Assembly: GCA_021161465.1 (NCBI GenBank)
Contig: JAGHAM010000003.1
Span: 1 to 64,000 of the forward strand
Direction: 5' to 3'
DNA length: 64,000 nt
Origin: Candidatus Iainarchaeum sp.
GTDB lineage: Archaea; B1Sed10-29; WALL01; JAGHAM01
Under the pieces are notes generated by a model. That model worked only from the letters and a program-made list of their open reading frames with translations. It searched no databases and was not told where the DNA came from. Position 1 is the first letter of the stretch. Each line of letters begins with the position of its first letter. Of this stretch, positions 42,617 to 50,968 are shown piece by piece. The position numbers and the translations under genes are program-made.

Positions 42617-42845
42617 CCCTATGAGTATTGAAGCCCTTCGGGCTGATGATAGTAGATTGGTAGGTTGAACTCCCACCAAGAGAAGCGAGTTTCTTGATCA
42701 TAATAGAAAATAACTGAGCCTTAGGTTGTTGCTATTAACTCATCTGGCTAGTAACGTTGACACCTAGGGTGCTATGGTAACCTATATTATACTGGCAGCT
42801 CCACCAGGGTAAACTATTTTATACCTCTTACCCGTAAGTTAGAAC
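42617..42845. other. 229-base gap with a hairpin and promoter before the next pilin-like gene
   Basis: A short hairpin, agcccttcgggct (near 42636), lies close after the pilin stop and might be a transcript-end or stabilising structure. A TATA-like tattttatacc lies around 42819, consistent with a separate promoter for the gene at 42846. No gene is evident. Confidence 0.4.
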
Positions 42846-43046
42846 ATGCCTTCAATGTTGGAGTTAGTTTCGGAGGAGAAATCTCAGTCATCTCTGGAAT
42901 ACTTATACTTAACAGCGTTTGCTGTTGGCATAGTGGCGGTTGTTGCAATACTTCTGAACGATATACTATCAATCCAGGAAAGGGCAAAGAACAAGGTCAT
43001 TGCATATAAGGAAGACGTCTTTCGAATGATAAATGTAACCGGCTAG
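42846..43046 (+). CDS. Short class III prepilin-like protein (2)
   Basis: SEEKSQSSLEYLYLTAFAVGIVAVVAILL resembles a class III signal and helix (QSSLEY in place of QGSIEY). The rest is about 30 residues, helical and charged. Start ATG 42846 or 42855. It resembles the first short pilin in size and position and precedes the prepilin peptidase by six bases. Confidence 0.72.
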   Translation: MPSMLELVSEEKSQSSLEYLYLTAFAVGIVAVVAILLNDILSIQERAKNKVIAYKEDVFRMINVTG

Positions 43047-43052
43047 ATTTAA

Positions 43053-43613
43053 ATGAACATCTTTTTTATGGTTAGTGCGACTATTACAGTTGCTGGTTTA
43101 TTGATTGCTAGTTATACAGACTTAAAGGAGCGATTAGTTTCTAACAAATTGAATTATTCCTTACTGCTGGCCGGCCTGCTTTTGTATGGAGTTGAATCCA
43201 TGTATACTGGTTCTATACTGCCATTTGCCTATTCACTTGGTGGTGCAACTATAGCGTTTGTCTTCTCTTTGTTCCTTTACAAAGTTGGGGCCTGGGCTGG
43301 CGGTGATGTTAAATTATTCACCGCTTTAGGGGCGTTGCTGCCCATGGCGCCAGAGCACCTCATAGGTTCCAGAGTGCCAAGCTTCTATGCTAGCTACCCT
43401 TTATTCCCTTTTTTGATAGTTGAGGACAGTGTTTTAATTGCATTCCCTTTCATAATGGCATACATCTTCTGGAAAACTTTTAGGAAGAGGGCACTTAGGG
43501 ATGATTTCAAGAAGATGGGTATAGGAGTTGTTGTAAAATCTCTTGTGCTGTCCGCGAACGCCTATGGTATCTTGGCTCTGTTGCCTCTCGCTGGTCTCCC
43601 CACCTGTTCATAA
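43053..43613 (+). CDS. Prepilin peptidase (A24 family), N-terminal catalytic half
   Basis: Both catalytic Asp motifs are present: YTDLKERLVSNKL near residue 25 and GGDVKLFTALG near residue 85, in a multi-helix membrane protein of the PibD/FlaK type. It ends at TAA 43611-43613. In the same frame, right after the stop, the C-terminal half of the same family continues. It should cleave the class III signals of the neighbouring pilins. Confidence 0.85.
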   Translation: MNIFFMVSATITVAGLLIASYTDLKERLVSNKLNYSLLLAGLLLYGVESMYTGSILPFAYSLGGATIAFVFSLFLYKVGAWAGGDVKLFTALGALLPMAPEHLIGSRVPSFYASYPLFPFLIVEDSVLIAFPFIMAYIFWKTFRKRALRDDFKKMGIGVVVKSLVLSANAYGILALLPLAGLPTCS

Positions 43614-43616
43614 GTA

Positions 43617-44108
43617 TTGTTCTTAATCCTCCTGGCTTTCCTGCCGAGGCAATTGTGGTATCCATCAGCAGTGATTTTGTTTGCTACTGGCTTGTTGTGT
43701 GGAAGCAACTTAACCGTGTTTATATCTCTTCTGGTTACTAGTATTTTTGGTTTCGGGTTCTTTGAAGCTATAACCCATGGGAGAAAGGCACTTCAGAAAA
43801 GGGTCCCCACAGGTAAGCTTAAGGAAGGCATGATTTCAGCTGAGTTGGTTTTTGTTGAGAACGGAAAACTAAAAAGGCTTTCTCGCTCATGGTTAGAGAG
43901 AATTCACCTTTTTGAGCCGCCGGGAACGATTGTGTCTGACCTAAGCGCAGCTGGATTAACGCCCGAGCAAATAAAAAAGCTTAAGGAGCTTAATGTCAAG
44001 AGTTTGTTAATCAAAGAATCAGTTCCGATGATACCAATACTTTTATTAGGATGTATTACATCATTAGTTCTTGGTGATTTGGTTTGGCTAATTATGGGCT
44101 TGTTGTGA
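43617..44108 (+). CDS. Archaeal A24 peptidase C-terminal (type II) part, separated by in-frame TAA
   Basis: EGMISAELVFVENGKLKR, SDLSAAGLTPEQIKKLKEL and ESVPMIPILLLGCITSLVLGD match the archaeal A24 C-terminal type II domain. It is in the same frame as the 43053 gene, with only TAA and one codon in between, and begins at TTG in the middle of a membrane helix. It could be a reinitiated second subunit or simply the rest of one interrupted gene. Confidence 0.75.
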   Translation: MFLILLAFLPRQLWYPSAVILFATGLLCGSNLTVFISLLVTSIFGFGFFEAITHGRKALQKRVPTGKLKEGMISAELVFVENGKLKRLSRSWLERIHLFEPPGTIVSDLSAAGLTPEQIKKLKELNVKSLLIKESVPMIPILLLGCITSLVLGDLVWLIMGLL

Positions 44109-44569
44109 ACGCAAAGGGCCAGATAACCATAGAATATATACTTATAATAGTCATTGCTCTTGCGATTCTTGGCTCGGTTACATTCCCTGCAGTGAATGAT
44201 ATGACAGATGCCGCTAAGGATACTTCTATGGCGGTTTTGCTCGCCTCAGCTCAGCAGAGGATAATAAACACAGCAGAGGAAGTTTCAATGGCAAGTTGCG
44301 GCTCGTTCAAGAACATATACATCTACATACCCCCGAAGTACATACAAGCGCCGAATGTCTTATGGGATAAAGATTATGTATGGGGCAATTTCGCAAATTC
44401 AAGCGGAGATGTAAATTCCATAGGCAAGCTTGGTTTCCCGGATTACATAAAAATAACTGGGAGTTGTCCCTCTGCTGTGAACAACACCTTTAAGGTTACA
44501 ATAACCAAGGACTGCACTAACTCGCGGCCGACGGCCTCTGGTGGGGTAGGGGTTGATGTTTGTACATGA
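44105..44569 (+). CDS. Class III prepilin-like protein (3)
   Basis: VNAKGQITIEYILIIVIALAILGSVTFPAV is a class III signal with helix (KGQITIEY). The body of about 125 residues includes a region with NIYIYIPPKYIQAP and Cys residues near the end (GSCPSAV, KDCTNSR, VDVCT). The start is GTG 44105 in a GTGA overlap with the preceding gene; the track's TTG is upstream. Confidence 0.85.
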   Translation: MNAKGQITIEYILIIVIALAILGSVTFPAVNDMTDAAKDTSMAVLLASAQQRIINTAEEVSMASCGSFKNIYIYIPPKYIQAPNVLWDKDYVWGNFANSSGDVNSIGKLGFPDYIKITGSCPSAVNNTFKVTITKDCTNSRPTASGGVGVDVCT

Positions 44570-44964
44570 GAAAGGGGCAAATTTCAGCTGAATATATACT
44601 CATCGCAATAATGATTTTAGGAAGCTCTTTTATTGCGTTTAAATACTTCCAGGCAGAGGGGTTCAATTTAGTTACAGATTCATTGTTGAAGACGAGTGTT
44701 GACTGGGAGCTTGCCAGCTCGGCTTTAGAGCACCCAAAGTGTGACATATTCCTTGGTGGTATATACGCTAATAGGACCAAATACACAAGCACGTTCCAGG
44801 TACAGGCGAGTAACTCAACGGGGGCAGACCCGTATTGCACCAGTGTGGTGCTAAGCCGCTCTGTGAGGAACAGGATACAAGGCTTGATTTCTTCAGCTCT
44901 TGGCTGTGACCCCTCTACAAATGGCTCATGTAAGGGCCATATATACACTATTGGCACCAGATAG
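44566..44964 (+). CDS. Class III prepilin-like protein (4)
   Basis: MRKGQISAEYILIAIMILGSSFIAFKYF is a class III signal and helix (KGQISAEY). The body has Cys in HPKCDIFL, DPYCTSVV, LGCDPSTNGSCKGH. It starts ATG 44566 in an ATGA overlap with the preceding gene, so the two minor pilins are coupled. Confidence 0.85.
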   Translation: MRKGQISAEYILIAIMILGSSFIAFKYFQAEGFNLVTDSLLKTSVDWELASSALEHPKCDIFLGGIYANRTKYTSTFQVQASNSTGADPYCTSVVLSRSVRNRIQGLISSALGCDPSTNGSCKGHIYTIGTR

Positions 44965-45003
44965 CTGTTAGTTTAATATTCTTAAATTTCCACAAGGAAA
45001 CTT

Positions 45004-45570
45004 ATGGGGTTTAATTTTTTCAGGGATAGGATAAAAGAGCAAGGTGGGAGTGAAGCTGAATATATAATTCTAAGAACACAGCTGGCGACCCTAACCCTAT
45101 TCATATTTGCGATTTTCACAGTATTCTCCCAGTCGTACATCCTACTCTCCGCTGTGGTCTTGCTGTTCTTGCTTAACGTTTACTCGGTTATCAAACAGCT
45201 GAAGACTAGGGACAAGCGTGCCTATGAGTACTTCTTCATCGGCTTGAATGTTTTGGGTGTTTTACTGGCAGCGTTCAACTTTGTCTTTCCGGGATTTCAT
45301 CCCATATATGCTTTAGCTTATCTCGGAATTTTTTTCATATTCCTGATAGTCTTTCATGTGTTTTTCAAAAGGAACTTCACGTATGGGGAAGTTTTGGTTT
45401 CTGATGGCGAGTGGGCGGTTGTTAAGGCGCATTATGATTTGTGCTCCGGAGTGAAAAATGGCTTTTATGCTGTCAGGAGCAAGAAAGGTATAAAAAAGGG
45501 AAAAGAGGTAAAAATAAGCGTTAAAGGATTCTTAGGGGAGAGGAGAATGCCTTGGAAGGTAATAGGGTAG
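45004..45570 (+). CDS. DUF2101 membrane protein
   Basis: The protein of 188 residues has a polar start (RDRIKEQGGSEAEYIILRTQ), four helices and a cytoplasmic end (FTYGEVLVSDGEWAVVKAHYDLCSGVKNGFYAVRS) that matches DUF2101, an archaeal family of unknown function. It has its own short intergenic leader. Its place inside the pilus locus suggests a membrane accessory role, inferred only from position. Confidence 0.83.
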   Translation: MGFNFFRDRIKEQGGSEAEYIILRTQLATLTLFIFAIFTVFSQSYILLSAVVLLFLLNVYSVIKQLKTRDKRAYEYFFIGLNVLGVLLAAFNFVFPGFHPIYALAYLGIFFIFLIVFHVFFKRNFTYGEVLVSDGEWAVVKAHYDLCSGVKNGFYAVRSKKGIKKGKEVKISVKGFLGERRMPWKVIG

Positions 45571-45884
45571 TATTTTGGGTATGTCTAATAGTTTCAGTTC
45601 TAGGTGTAGTCTTAGCTAGCTTAGGGGTTCCTAGAGAGGTGACTGCACTATCACCAGAGCTCGTTGGCCAGGATGTTGTTCTTATAGGAACCATAAACAC
45701 TATTCGCATGCACAATGGCAATGCTTTTCTTTCAGTTAATGGATTCAGAGTGGTTATCTTCAGCAAGGATGCCCATAGGCTTGGTGTAACAAGTTTGACC
45801 ACCGGAACCAGAGTGGCCCTCCTAGGTTCTGTTAGGGAATATCATGGCGAGATAGAGCTGGTTGTGAGGGATTTAGTTGATTGA
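45552..45884 (+). CDS. Membrane-anchored OB-fold protein
   Basis: One N-terminal helix (FWVCLIVSVLGVVLASLG) is followed by a small beta barrel: GQDVVLIGTINTIRMHNGNAFLSVNGFRVVIF and TGTRVALLGSVREYHGEIELVV, the pattern of archaeal OB-fold (tRNA_anti-like) domains. It starts TTG 45552, overlapping DUF2101 by 19 bases. An extracellular OB domain next to pilins is odd; it may bind nucleic acid or oligosaccharide. Confidence 0.78.
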   Translation: MEGNRVVFWVCLIVSVLGVVLASLGVPREVTALSPELVGQDVVLIGTINTIRMHNGNAFLSVNGFRVVIFSKDAHRLGVTSLTTGTRVALLGSVREYHGEIELVVRDLVD

Positions 45885-46992
45885 GCTGGTTATTGCTATC
45901 TTGGCAGGTGTTTTGTGTGGTGTTTTGACTGGTTTGGTTCCAGGACTGCACATAAACACGTTCATACCCTTCCTCTTTTTGCTGAGGGGTAGCTGGCTGA
46001 CTGGCTTCGTGCTTGGGGTTGTGGTATCTCATTCGCTGTTTGACTTCTTCCCAGCGATTTTTCTTGGTGTGCCCGAGGAGTCTACGGCATTATCCATACT
46101 CCCAGCGCATAAGATGGTTCTAAGGGGGAAGGCTCTAAAAGCGTTCCAACTTTCTTTGTTTGGTGGGCTGTTTTCTTCACTCTTCGCGGTTGCTTCGGTG
46201 CCTTTTTTAATTCCTTTAAGCAAGCTCGACTTGAGAATCCCTGTGCTGGCAGTACTGGTGGCCACCATTCTTTTTATGCTCCTGTCATCCAGCAGGAAGA
46301 TTCTCACCGCGGCAATCTTTGTTCTTGCTGGTATACTCGGCCTAAATACCCTTGGTGAACCCAACTCATTCTTAGCGCTGTTCTCTGGCTTTTTTGGGGC
46401 AAGTACAATTATAAATTCCCTTATGTCAAATCCAGAAGTTCCAAAGCAGAAGTTAGTTGAGGCTAGGGTGCCTGCGTTCAAGCCAGTCTTCCTTGGTAGC
46501 CTTGCAGGGCTATTTTCAGGACTTACTCCAGGGATAAGTTCTTCAATATCAGGACTGGCTGTTAAGAAGCTTGGAAAGGTTAGTGATGAAGACTTTCTGG
46601 TGGTGTTGGGTGGCGCCAATACAGTTTATGCTTTCATGGCGATAGCTGCTATCTTTATCATAGGTAGGCCAAGAAGTGGTGCAGGGCTCCTGCTGGGTGA
46701 TAGTGCTGGCATGTTCATGCTTGTTGGGGGGTTCCTCCTTGCTCTTGGCTTGGCTTCGTTCCTTGCGTGGAAGCTTGCTCCAATGGTTGTATTGGTTTTC
46801 AACACGCTGCCAACAAAGGGATTGAACATAGTAGCACTTGGCTTTCTGGTCGCGCTTACCCTCTGGTTTGGGGTTTTTCCCTTATTCATTGTGAGCACTT
46901 CTCTCGGGCTAGTTTGCTTGCTCTCTGGTGTTAGAAGGAATACATGCATGGCAAGTATTTTATTACCGGCGGTTCTATACTACCTTCCGTGA
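45877..46992 (+). CDS. TctA/DUF112-like permease
   Basis: Multi-helix protein with the TctA motifs LTGLVPGLHINTFIPFLFLL and SGLTPGISSSISGL in its two halves, and SHSLFDFFPAIFLGVPEES in between. This is the DUF112 (archaeal TctA-like) transporter group, usually without TctB and TctC partners. It begins TTG 45877, overlapping the OB-fold gene, so it is part of the same unit. Substrate unknown. Confidence 0.87.
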   Translation: MIELVIAILAGVLCGVLTGLVPGLHINTFIPFLFLLRGSWLTGFVLGVVVSHSLFDFFPAIFLGVPEESTALSILPAHKMVLRGKALKAFQLSLFGGLFSSLFAVASVPFLIPLSKLDLRIPVLAVLVATILFMLLSSSRKILTAAIFVLAGILGLNTLGEPNSFLALFSGFFGASTIINSLMSNPEVPKQKLVEARVPAFKPVFLGSLAGLFSGLTPGISSSISGLAVKKLGKVSDEDFLVVLGGANTVYAFMAIAAIFIIGRPRSGAGLLLGDSAGMFMLVGGFLLALGLASFLAWKLAPMVVLVFNTLPTKGLNIVALGFLVALTLWFGVFPLFIVSTSLGLVCLLSGVRRNTCMASILLPAVLYYLP

Positions 46993-46996
46993 GTTT

Positions 46997-47344
46997 ATGA
47001 AGATAAAAGAAGACACCTTGGATTTCATACTGGAGGCTTGCCGGAATACCTATCCAAACGAGTTCTTAGGTCTCCTCAGGGCAAAAGGAGGCACCATAAC
47101 TGAGGTTTTGCTGATTCCAGGGAGCAAGTTTGAGCACACAAGCTCAACTTTAAGGAGGGATATGGTTCCATTGGACCCAACTATAGTCGGTTCAGTTCAC
47201 TCGCACCCTGGCAGGCCGATACCCTCCAAAGCAGACCTTAACTTCTTCTCTAAGTTTGGGAAAATACATCTAATTGTGGGTTATCCTTTCACAAGGGATA
47301 CCATTGCTGTGTTCGGCCCTGAACGGTTGGAAATAGTTAAATAG
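46997..47344 (+). CDS. JAMM/MPN metalloprotease domain protein
   Basis: A single-domain protein of 115 residues with NEFLGLL (catalytic Glu), then GSVHSHPGRPIPSKADLNFFSKFG, the JAMM zinc motif HxHx6-7SxxD, and HLIVGYPF. Archaeal JAMM proteases remove ubiquitin-like SAMP tags. Start ATG 46997, four bases after the permease stop. Its place in a pilus locus is unusual. Confidence 0.87.
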   Translation: MKIKEDTLDFILEACRNTYPNEFLGLLRAKGGTITEVLLIPGSKFEHTSSTLRRDMVPLDPTIVGSVHSHPGRPIPSKADLNFFSKFGKIHLIVGYPFTRDTIAVFGPERLEIVK

Positions 47345-47366
47345 AACAATAGGTTAATAGTGATTA

Positions 47367-47870
47367 ATGGAAAAGGCAATGTTGTCTCTGGACCTGTTAG
47401 TTAGCCTAATTGGTTTAGTTATGGTTGGAGGGGCATTGGCTTCTCTTGGCTTCATCCAGGCGGAGAGCGCGGTCTCGAATTCATTGCAGTTCAAGGCAGA
47501 GTCCATGGCAATGGCAGTAGGTTCTGCTATAAATAATTTTGATGCCATAAACCCAGAAACAGGCTCAAACTTGACACTTAACCTATCCGACCCTGAGCCA
47601 ATTTCAAGCAATACCTTGTCTTCGGGCTGGCCGCCAGTCGGCAGGGTCAGCTTTGACTCCTGTAAGGTCAGCTTCGAATCCTCTGGTTCAGCACGGTTTG
47701 TCGTAGTGAATATCAGTTTTTACAGGTGGGATTCCAACATGGAAGAGTCCGTGGTTGGAAAATATCCAATTGTGAATACAGTTCAGGTTATTGGTGGGAC
47801 AAATCCAATGAACTGCAATGGGACCATATTTGTTAATAAAGATATGAACGTGAGGTTGTATGACTATTAA
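47367..47870 (+). CDS. Pilin-like surface protein A
   Basis: One N-terminal helix (LDLLVSLIGLVMVGGALASLGF) follows a short polar start, and an ectodomain of about 135 residues follows with Cys in VSFDSCKVSF and NPMNCNGTIF. No perfect class III motif is seen, but MLSLDLLVSLIGLV is of that shape. It overlaps the next gene by 11 bases and is a likely minor pilin or pilus-associated protein. Confidence 0.65.
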   Translation: MEKAMLSLDLLVSLIGLVMVGGALASLGFIQAESAVSNSLQFKAESMAMAVGSAINNFDAINPETGSNLTLNLSDPEPISSNTLSSGWPPVGRVSFDSCKVSFESSGSARFVVVNISFYRWDSNMEESVVGKYPIVNTVQVIGGTNPMNCNGTIFVNKDMNVRLYDY

Positions 47871-48219
47871 AGTTTGCAAAACAAATGAGAGGGCACAAGT
47901 CATCTCAACAGATTTGCTGGTGTCTTTGATAGTTGTTACGTTGGCTATGGGTTTGAGTGTACAGGCACTCGGGGAGCATTACAGGCAGGCCGCGTCCACA
48001 TTTGAGGGTGCGAAGATGCACCAGATAGCCTTGGATGCAGCGGCAATAAACTATTACAAGGGCATGGATGGTGAGGCAGCCGGTTACGATGGCTTGGATG
48101 TTTCAGCTGAGAAACTGGGCTACACCTTAGCTGACCATCAGGCCCCCTTATCAAGTTCATGTGTTGTTAGTTCACGTGGAACAGGTGCCCACCCCACTGT
48201 GGTTTACGTTTGCAGGTGA
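47860..48219 (+). CDS. Pilin-like surface protein B
   Basis: ERAQVISTDLLVSLIVVTLAMGLSV has the class III shape (RAQ then the helix, with D in place of E). The body contains a helical part with HQIALDAAAINYYKG, followed by SSCVVSSRGTGAHPTVVYVCR. The helix region TDLLVSLI is close to that of the preceding gene (LDLLVSLI), suggesting duplication. Confidence 0.68.
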   Translation: MTIKVCKTNERAQVISTDLLVSLIVVTLAMGLSVQALGEHYRQAASTFEGAKMHQIALDAAAINYYKGMDGEAAGYDGLDVSAEKLGYTLADHQAPLSSSCVVSSRGTGAHPTVVYVCR

Positions 48220-48223
48220 TGAT

Positions 48224-48523
48224 TTGAGGAAAGGAATTTTCTTTTCAATGGAGGCTACCTACCTGTTGATTGCTACGTTCGTGGTAGTTGAGGCCATGAT
48301 TATGTTCCTCCCAAATGTAAACCAGCCAAACTATGACATGATTTCAGCTCTTAAGGTGGCACATGACATGGGGCAGAACAACACTTCTTCACCACCGGAA
48401 ATATCACCAGCTCTCAAAAGCAACTACGATTTTGGTGTTGCATGTGGAAACAGAAACGACACCATCAAGATTGCGTACTATGATTATGGGGCTGCAACAG
48501 ACGAGAGGGTGTGCACAAAATGA
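48224..48523 (+). CDS. Pilin-like surface protein C
   Basis: RKGIFFSMEATYLLIATFVVVEAMIMFL: a charged start, E at the +5-like position, and one helix, then a polar body with VACGNRND and DERVCTK. I take TTG 48224 as the start, four bases after the previous stop; the track start is far inside the other gene. It ends in an ATGA overlap with the large Cys-rich gene. Confidence 0.65.
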   Translation: MRKGIFFSMEATYLLIATFVVVEAMIMFLPNVNQPNYDMISALKVAHDMGQNNTSSPPEISPALKSNYDFGVACGNRNDTIKIAYYDYGAATDERVCTK

Positions 48524-49767
48524 GGAAAGGGTTTATAATATCGTCAGCAGTGATGGTCTTTGTATTTGCAGTGATGGTAGCCCTTTTCATGTTTGTCCTG
48601 AGCGAGAATGAACTTCATAATACAGCCATGACTGGTCTTGCAGTTGAGAAAACCCGTTGGATATCCGATGCTGATGATTATTTTTGTAAGAAAGATATTA
48701 CCGATACTTCAGATTGGGATGTCAATGATTACAACTCCTTTTCAGATAAGGGCCCGACAGAGTATCTAAACGTATTTAAAGATGCCTATTCTAGAAATGG
48801 AAACAAATCTCACTTCGTTCCTTTCGCCACGTCAGGTTCCCTATCTTTTGACTTTTTTGAACCTTATGGTGGATTTCAAGTCAATTATGTCCATGACAAC
48901 CCTCCCCATATAGCTCTCGTAGACCCTAAACCAGGTGACGTTATTGAGATATCTGCAACCAGCCATCCCGATGGATTATATGATTTCAACTACGATGTAT
49001 GCGATGCAGAGTCACCAATTTCAGATTTGAGGTTTTGGATTTATTATCGCCCCAACTCTGGAGGAAGTTGGACGCCTGTAGTAGACGAGTCTGGCAATAG
49101 GATAGCTAACGTCCCATGGACCAACTCACAGTCTTTCAAAGTTAACTTGAGTGAAACTCCCGGAGTTACAGGCGATAGGTGGTGTTTCAAAATAGTTGTT
49201 CAGGACCCCTATGGATTGAACAACACAGAGAATGCAACTAGCTGTTATGTGAATGTTTCTACTAGTGGTTGCAAGAGCGCTGCTGATTGCGATGATGGCA
49301 ACGAATGCACAACAGATACCTGCAATACTGCTGATGGAACATGTTCACATTCACCAGAACTTGACAATACTCCATGTAGTGGAGGTATATGTTGTAGTGG
49401 AAGCTGCACCACACCCACATGCTACAGCAACTCTGAGTGCGATTCTGGCAATCCAGACACTTACTGCTATCAATCAGTGTGCAATAATGCTGGTAAGTGT
49501 AATGCAGACTGTTCATATTCCCCAATAAATCGTTGTGGTGACGGAGTCAAAAACTGTGGAGAAGCATGTGATCCTAATGCCAGCCCAACAGGTTGTCTTT
49601 TAGGGACTTGCACACCTGACTGTACCTGTATTGACCCTTGTGAAGGAGCCACATGCTCATGGGGACTACCTTACAAGTGTACTAGATGCCCAGATGGTTC
49701 TATTGAGGGTTGGTGCTGTCATAGTGCCTCAGGAGTAGAGACTTGTAGCTTCAACGCTTGCCATTAA
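48520..49767 (+). CDS. Cys-rich adhesin-like surface protein at the end of the pilus locus
   Basis: An N-terminal helix with a short charged start (MRKGFIISSAVMVFVFAVMVALFMFVL) is followed by a beta-type domain (residues about 60-240) and a Cys-rich C-terminal part of some 160 residues. CDDGNECTTDTCN and GTCSH resemble the Dictyostelium/CTDC repeats and CGDGVKNCGEACD resembles the DUF4215-type repeat found in myxobacterial and other surface proteins. The last gene of the run, it could be the pilus tip or adhesin. Overlaps the convergent AsnB-like gene by 17 bases. Confidence 0.75.
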   Translation: MRKGFIISSAVMVFVFAVMVALFMFVLSENELHNTAMTGLAVEKTRWISDADDYFCKKDITDTSDWDVNDYNSFSDKGPTEYLNVFKDAYSRNGNKSHFVPFATSGSLSFDFFEPYGGFQVNYVHDNPPHIALVDPKPGDVIEISATSHPDGLYDFNYDVCDAESPISDLRFWIYYRPNSGGSWTPVVDESGNRIANVPWTNSQSFKVNLSETPGVTGDRWCFKIVVQDPYGLNNTENATSCYVNVSTSGCKSAADCDDGNECTTDTCNTADGTCSHSPELDNTPCSGGICCSGSCTTPTCYSNSECDSGNPDTYCYQSVCNNAGKCNADCSYSPINRCGDGVKNCGEACDPNASPTGCLLGTCTPDCTCIDPCEGATCSWGLPYKCTRCPDGSIEGWCCHSASGVETCSFNACH

Positions 49768-50638
49768 TGTGCGTCTTAAAATGTTTTTCTTTCTCGGATT
49801 TCTTCATGAGCAGTGCAGTTTTGTTTAGATTACGCCGACTGATTGTCATTACTTTTCTTATTACTTTATCAACTCCAGAACCATATTGCGCGGCTTTTTT
49901 GGGTCTCCAGGCAACTTCCTTGGGAACGCCCAGCTCCAGAGCGATTTCTCTTAAAACAAGTTTCTTAACAGGTGGCTCCAGTTTTATCTTCCTCTCAGCG
50001 GGGATTCCAAGCGAAACGGCAATAACTTTCTCATCAAGGAATGGCACGCGAAGGCCTTTGTTGAACGCCTTGGCCACCGCCGTGTCGCGGGTGATGTCCC
50101 TTTCCCACATACTCTTCAAGCCTTTGACTATCTCTTCTTCAACGGTTCTGTATCCTCCTTGCCTTAGCGCGTTCTCATGCCTATGGTAGCCAGCGAATAA
50201 CTCTTCCGTCCCCAATCCAGAGAAAAATACCTTTTCCTTAGCCTCGCGCATGCAGAAGTAAAATGGTGTCGCAACACCAACTTTCATAATATTTGGACCA
50301 ACAAGTTTGACGATTTTGGGAAGCTCCTGCTCAAGCTCTTCTTTTGTTATTATTATGGTTTTTAGGTTTAGACCAAGTTCCTTTGCAACACGCTTGGACC
50401 ACTCTAAATCCTGACTACCTTGAATTCCAGCACAGTAGCAGTGCAGGTTAAGGCGGTCGCGTAGCAGCACTGCCAGCAGCGTGGAATCAACCCCGCCAGA
50501 GAAAAGCAGGCCGGCTTCTTTAAGGCCTTTACAGTTTTTGTCGATGGATGCGACTATTGATTTTTTAAGTTCTCCCTTCCCTCCTTTAGCTGGCTTTGGT
50601 GGGTTATCCAGCAAGTAGTGCAACTCTTCAGCTATCAT
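49751..50638 (-). CDS. Asparagine-synthase-like PP-loop ATPase (no glutaminase domain)
   Basis: The AsnB C-terminal synthetase fold is present with LLFSGGVDSTLLAVLL (PP-loop) and FSGLGTEELFAGYHRHENAL. The N-terminal Ntn glutaminase is absent: only about 30 residues precede the P-loop, so ammonia rather than glutamine would be the nitrogen donor. Archaeal relatives of this size have unsettled substrates. The Lys/Arg-rich tail is short. It ends in an overlap with the PRC-barrel gene upstream on the same strand. Confidence 0.85.
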   Translation of the reverse strand: MIAEELHYLLDNPPKPAKGGKGELKKSIVASIDKNCKGLKEAGLLFSGGVDSTLLAVLLRDRLNLHCYCAGIQGSQDLEWSKRVAKELGLNLKTIIITKEELEQELPKIVKLVGPNIMKVGVATPFYFCMREAKEKVFFSGLGTEELFAGYHRHENALRQGGYRTVEEEIVKGLKSMWERDITRDTAVAKAFNKGLRVPFLDEKVIAVSLGIPAERKIKLEPPVKKLVLREIALELGVPKEVAWRPKKAAQYGSGVDKVIRKVMTISRRNLNKTALLMKKSEKEKHFKTHINGKR

Positions 50639-50925
50639 TTCTTCCCGCGTTTTCTCTTAGGTTTGCGCGCTTTCTCTATTGGCTTTATCCCATGTTTTAT
50701 TTCATCCAGTGTTCTCCTGAGGACTATGACTTCAGAAATGCTTGCAACATCATCCATCTTAATTTCATCTTTTTTGCGGGCCAGGATACGCATAACGCCT
50801 TTAGGCATAACTAGTATTCTAGTTACCTCGCCCCTTTCACCAATGTCAACATCCTCGACGACGCCAATAGTAGTTCCATCTCGGTCTATTACCTCTTTGC
50901 CTCGAATTTCCTTCCTGAATAGCAT
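50635..50925 (-). CDS. PRC-barrel domain protein
   Basis: MLFRKEIRGKEVIDRDGTTIGVVEDVDIGERGEVTRILV is a PRC-barrel; a Lys-rich tail (RKPKRKRGKK) ends it. PRC-barrel proteins in archaea are small and of unclear function, some linked to ribosome or cell-division proteins. ATG 50925 is preferred to the track's TTG; TATA-like tttttatattgc lies about 25 bases upstream. It overlaps the AsnB-like gene by 4 bases and is divergent from the next gene. Confidence 0.83.
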   Translation of the reverse strand: MLFRKEIRGKEVIDRDGTTIGVVEDVDIGERGEVTRILVMPKGVMRILARKKDEIKMDDVASISEVIVLRRTLDEIKHGIKPIEKARKPKRKRGKK

Positions 50926-50968
50926 AAGGTATTTATGACATAGCAATATAAAAATTAATTGTGTTTGT

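Noticed and set aside
49751-50638. Complete glutamine-dependent asparagine synthetase
   Set aside because: The N-terminal glutaminase domain with its catalytic Cys2 is absent; only the synthetase-like ATPase part is encoded.
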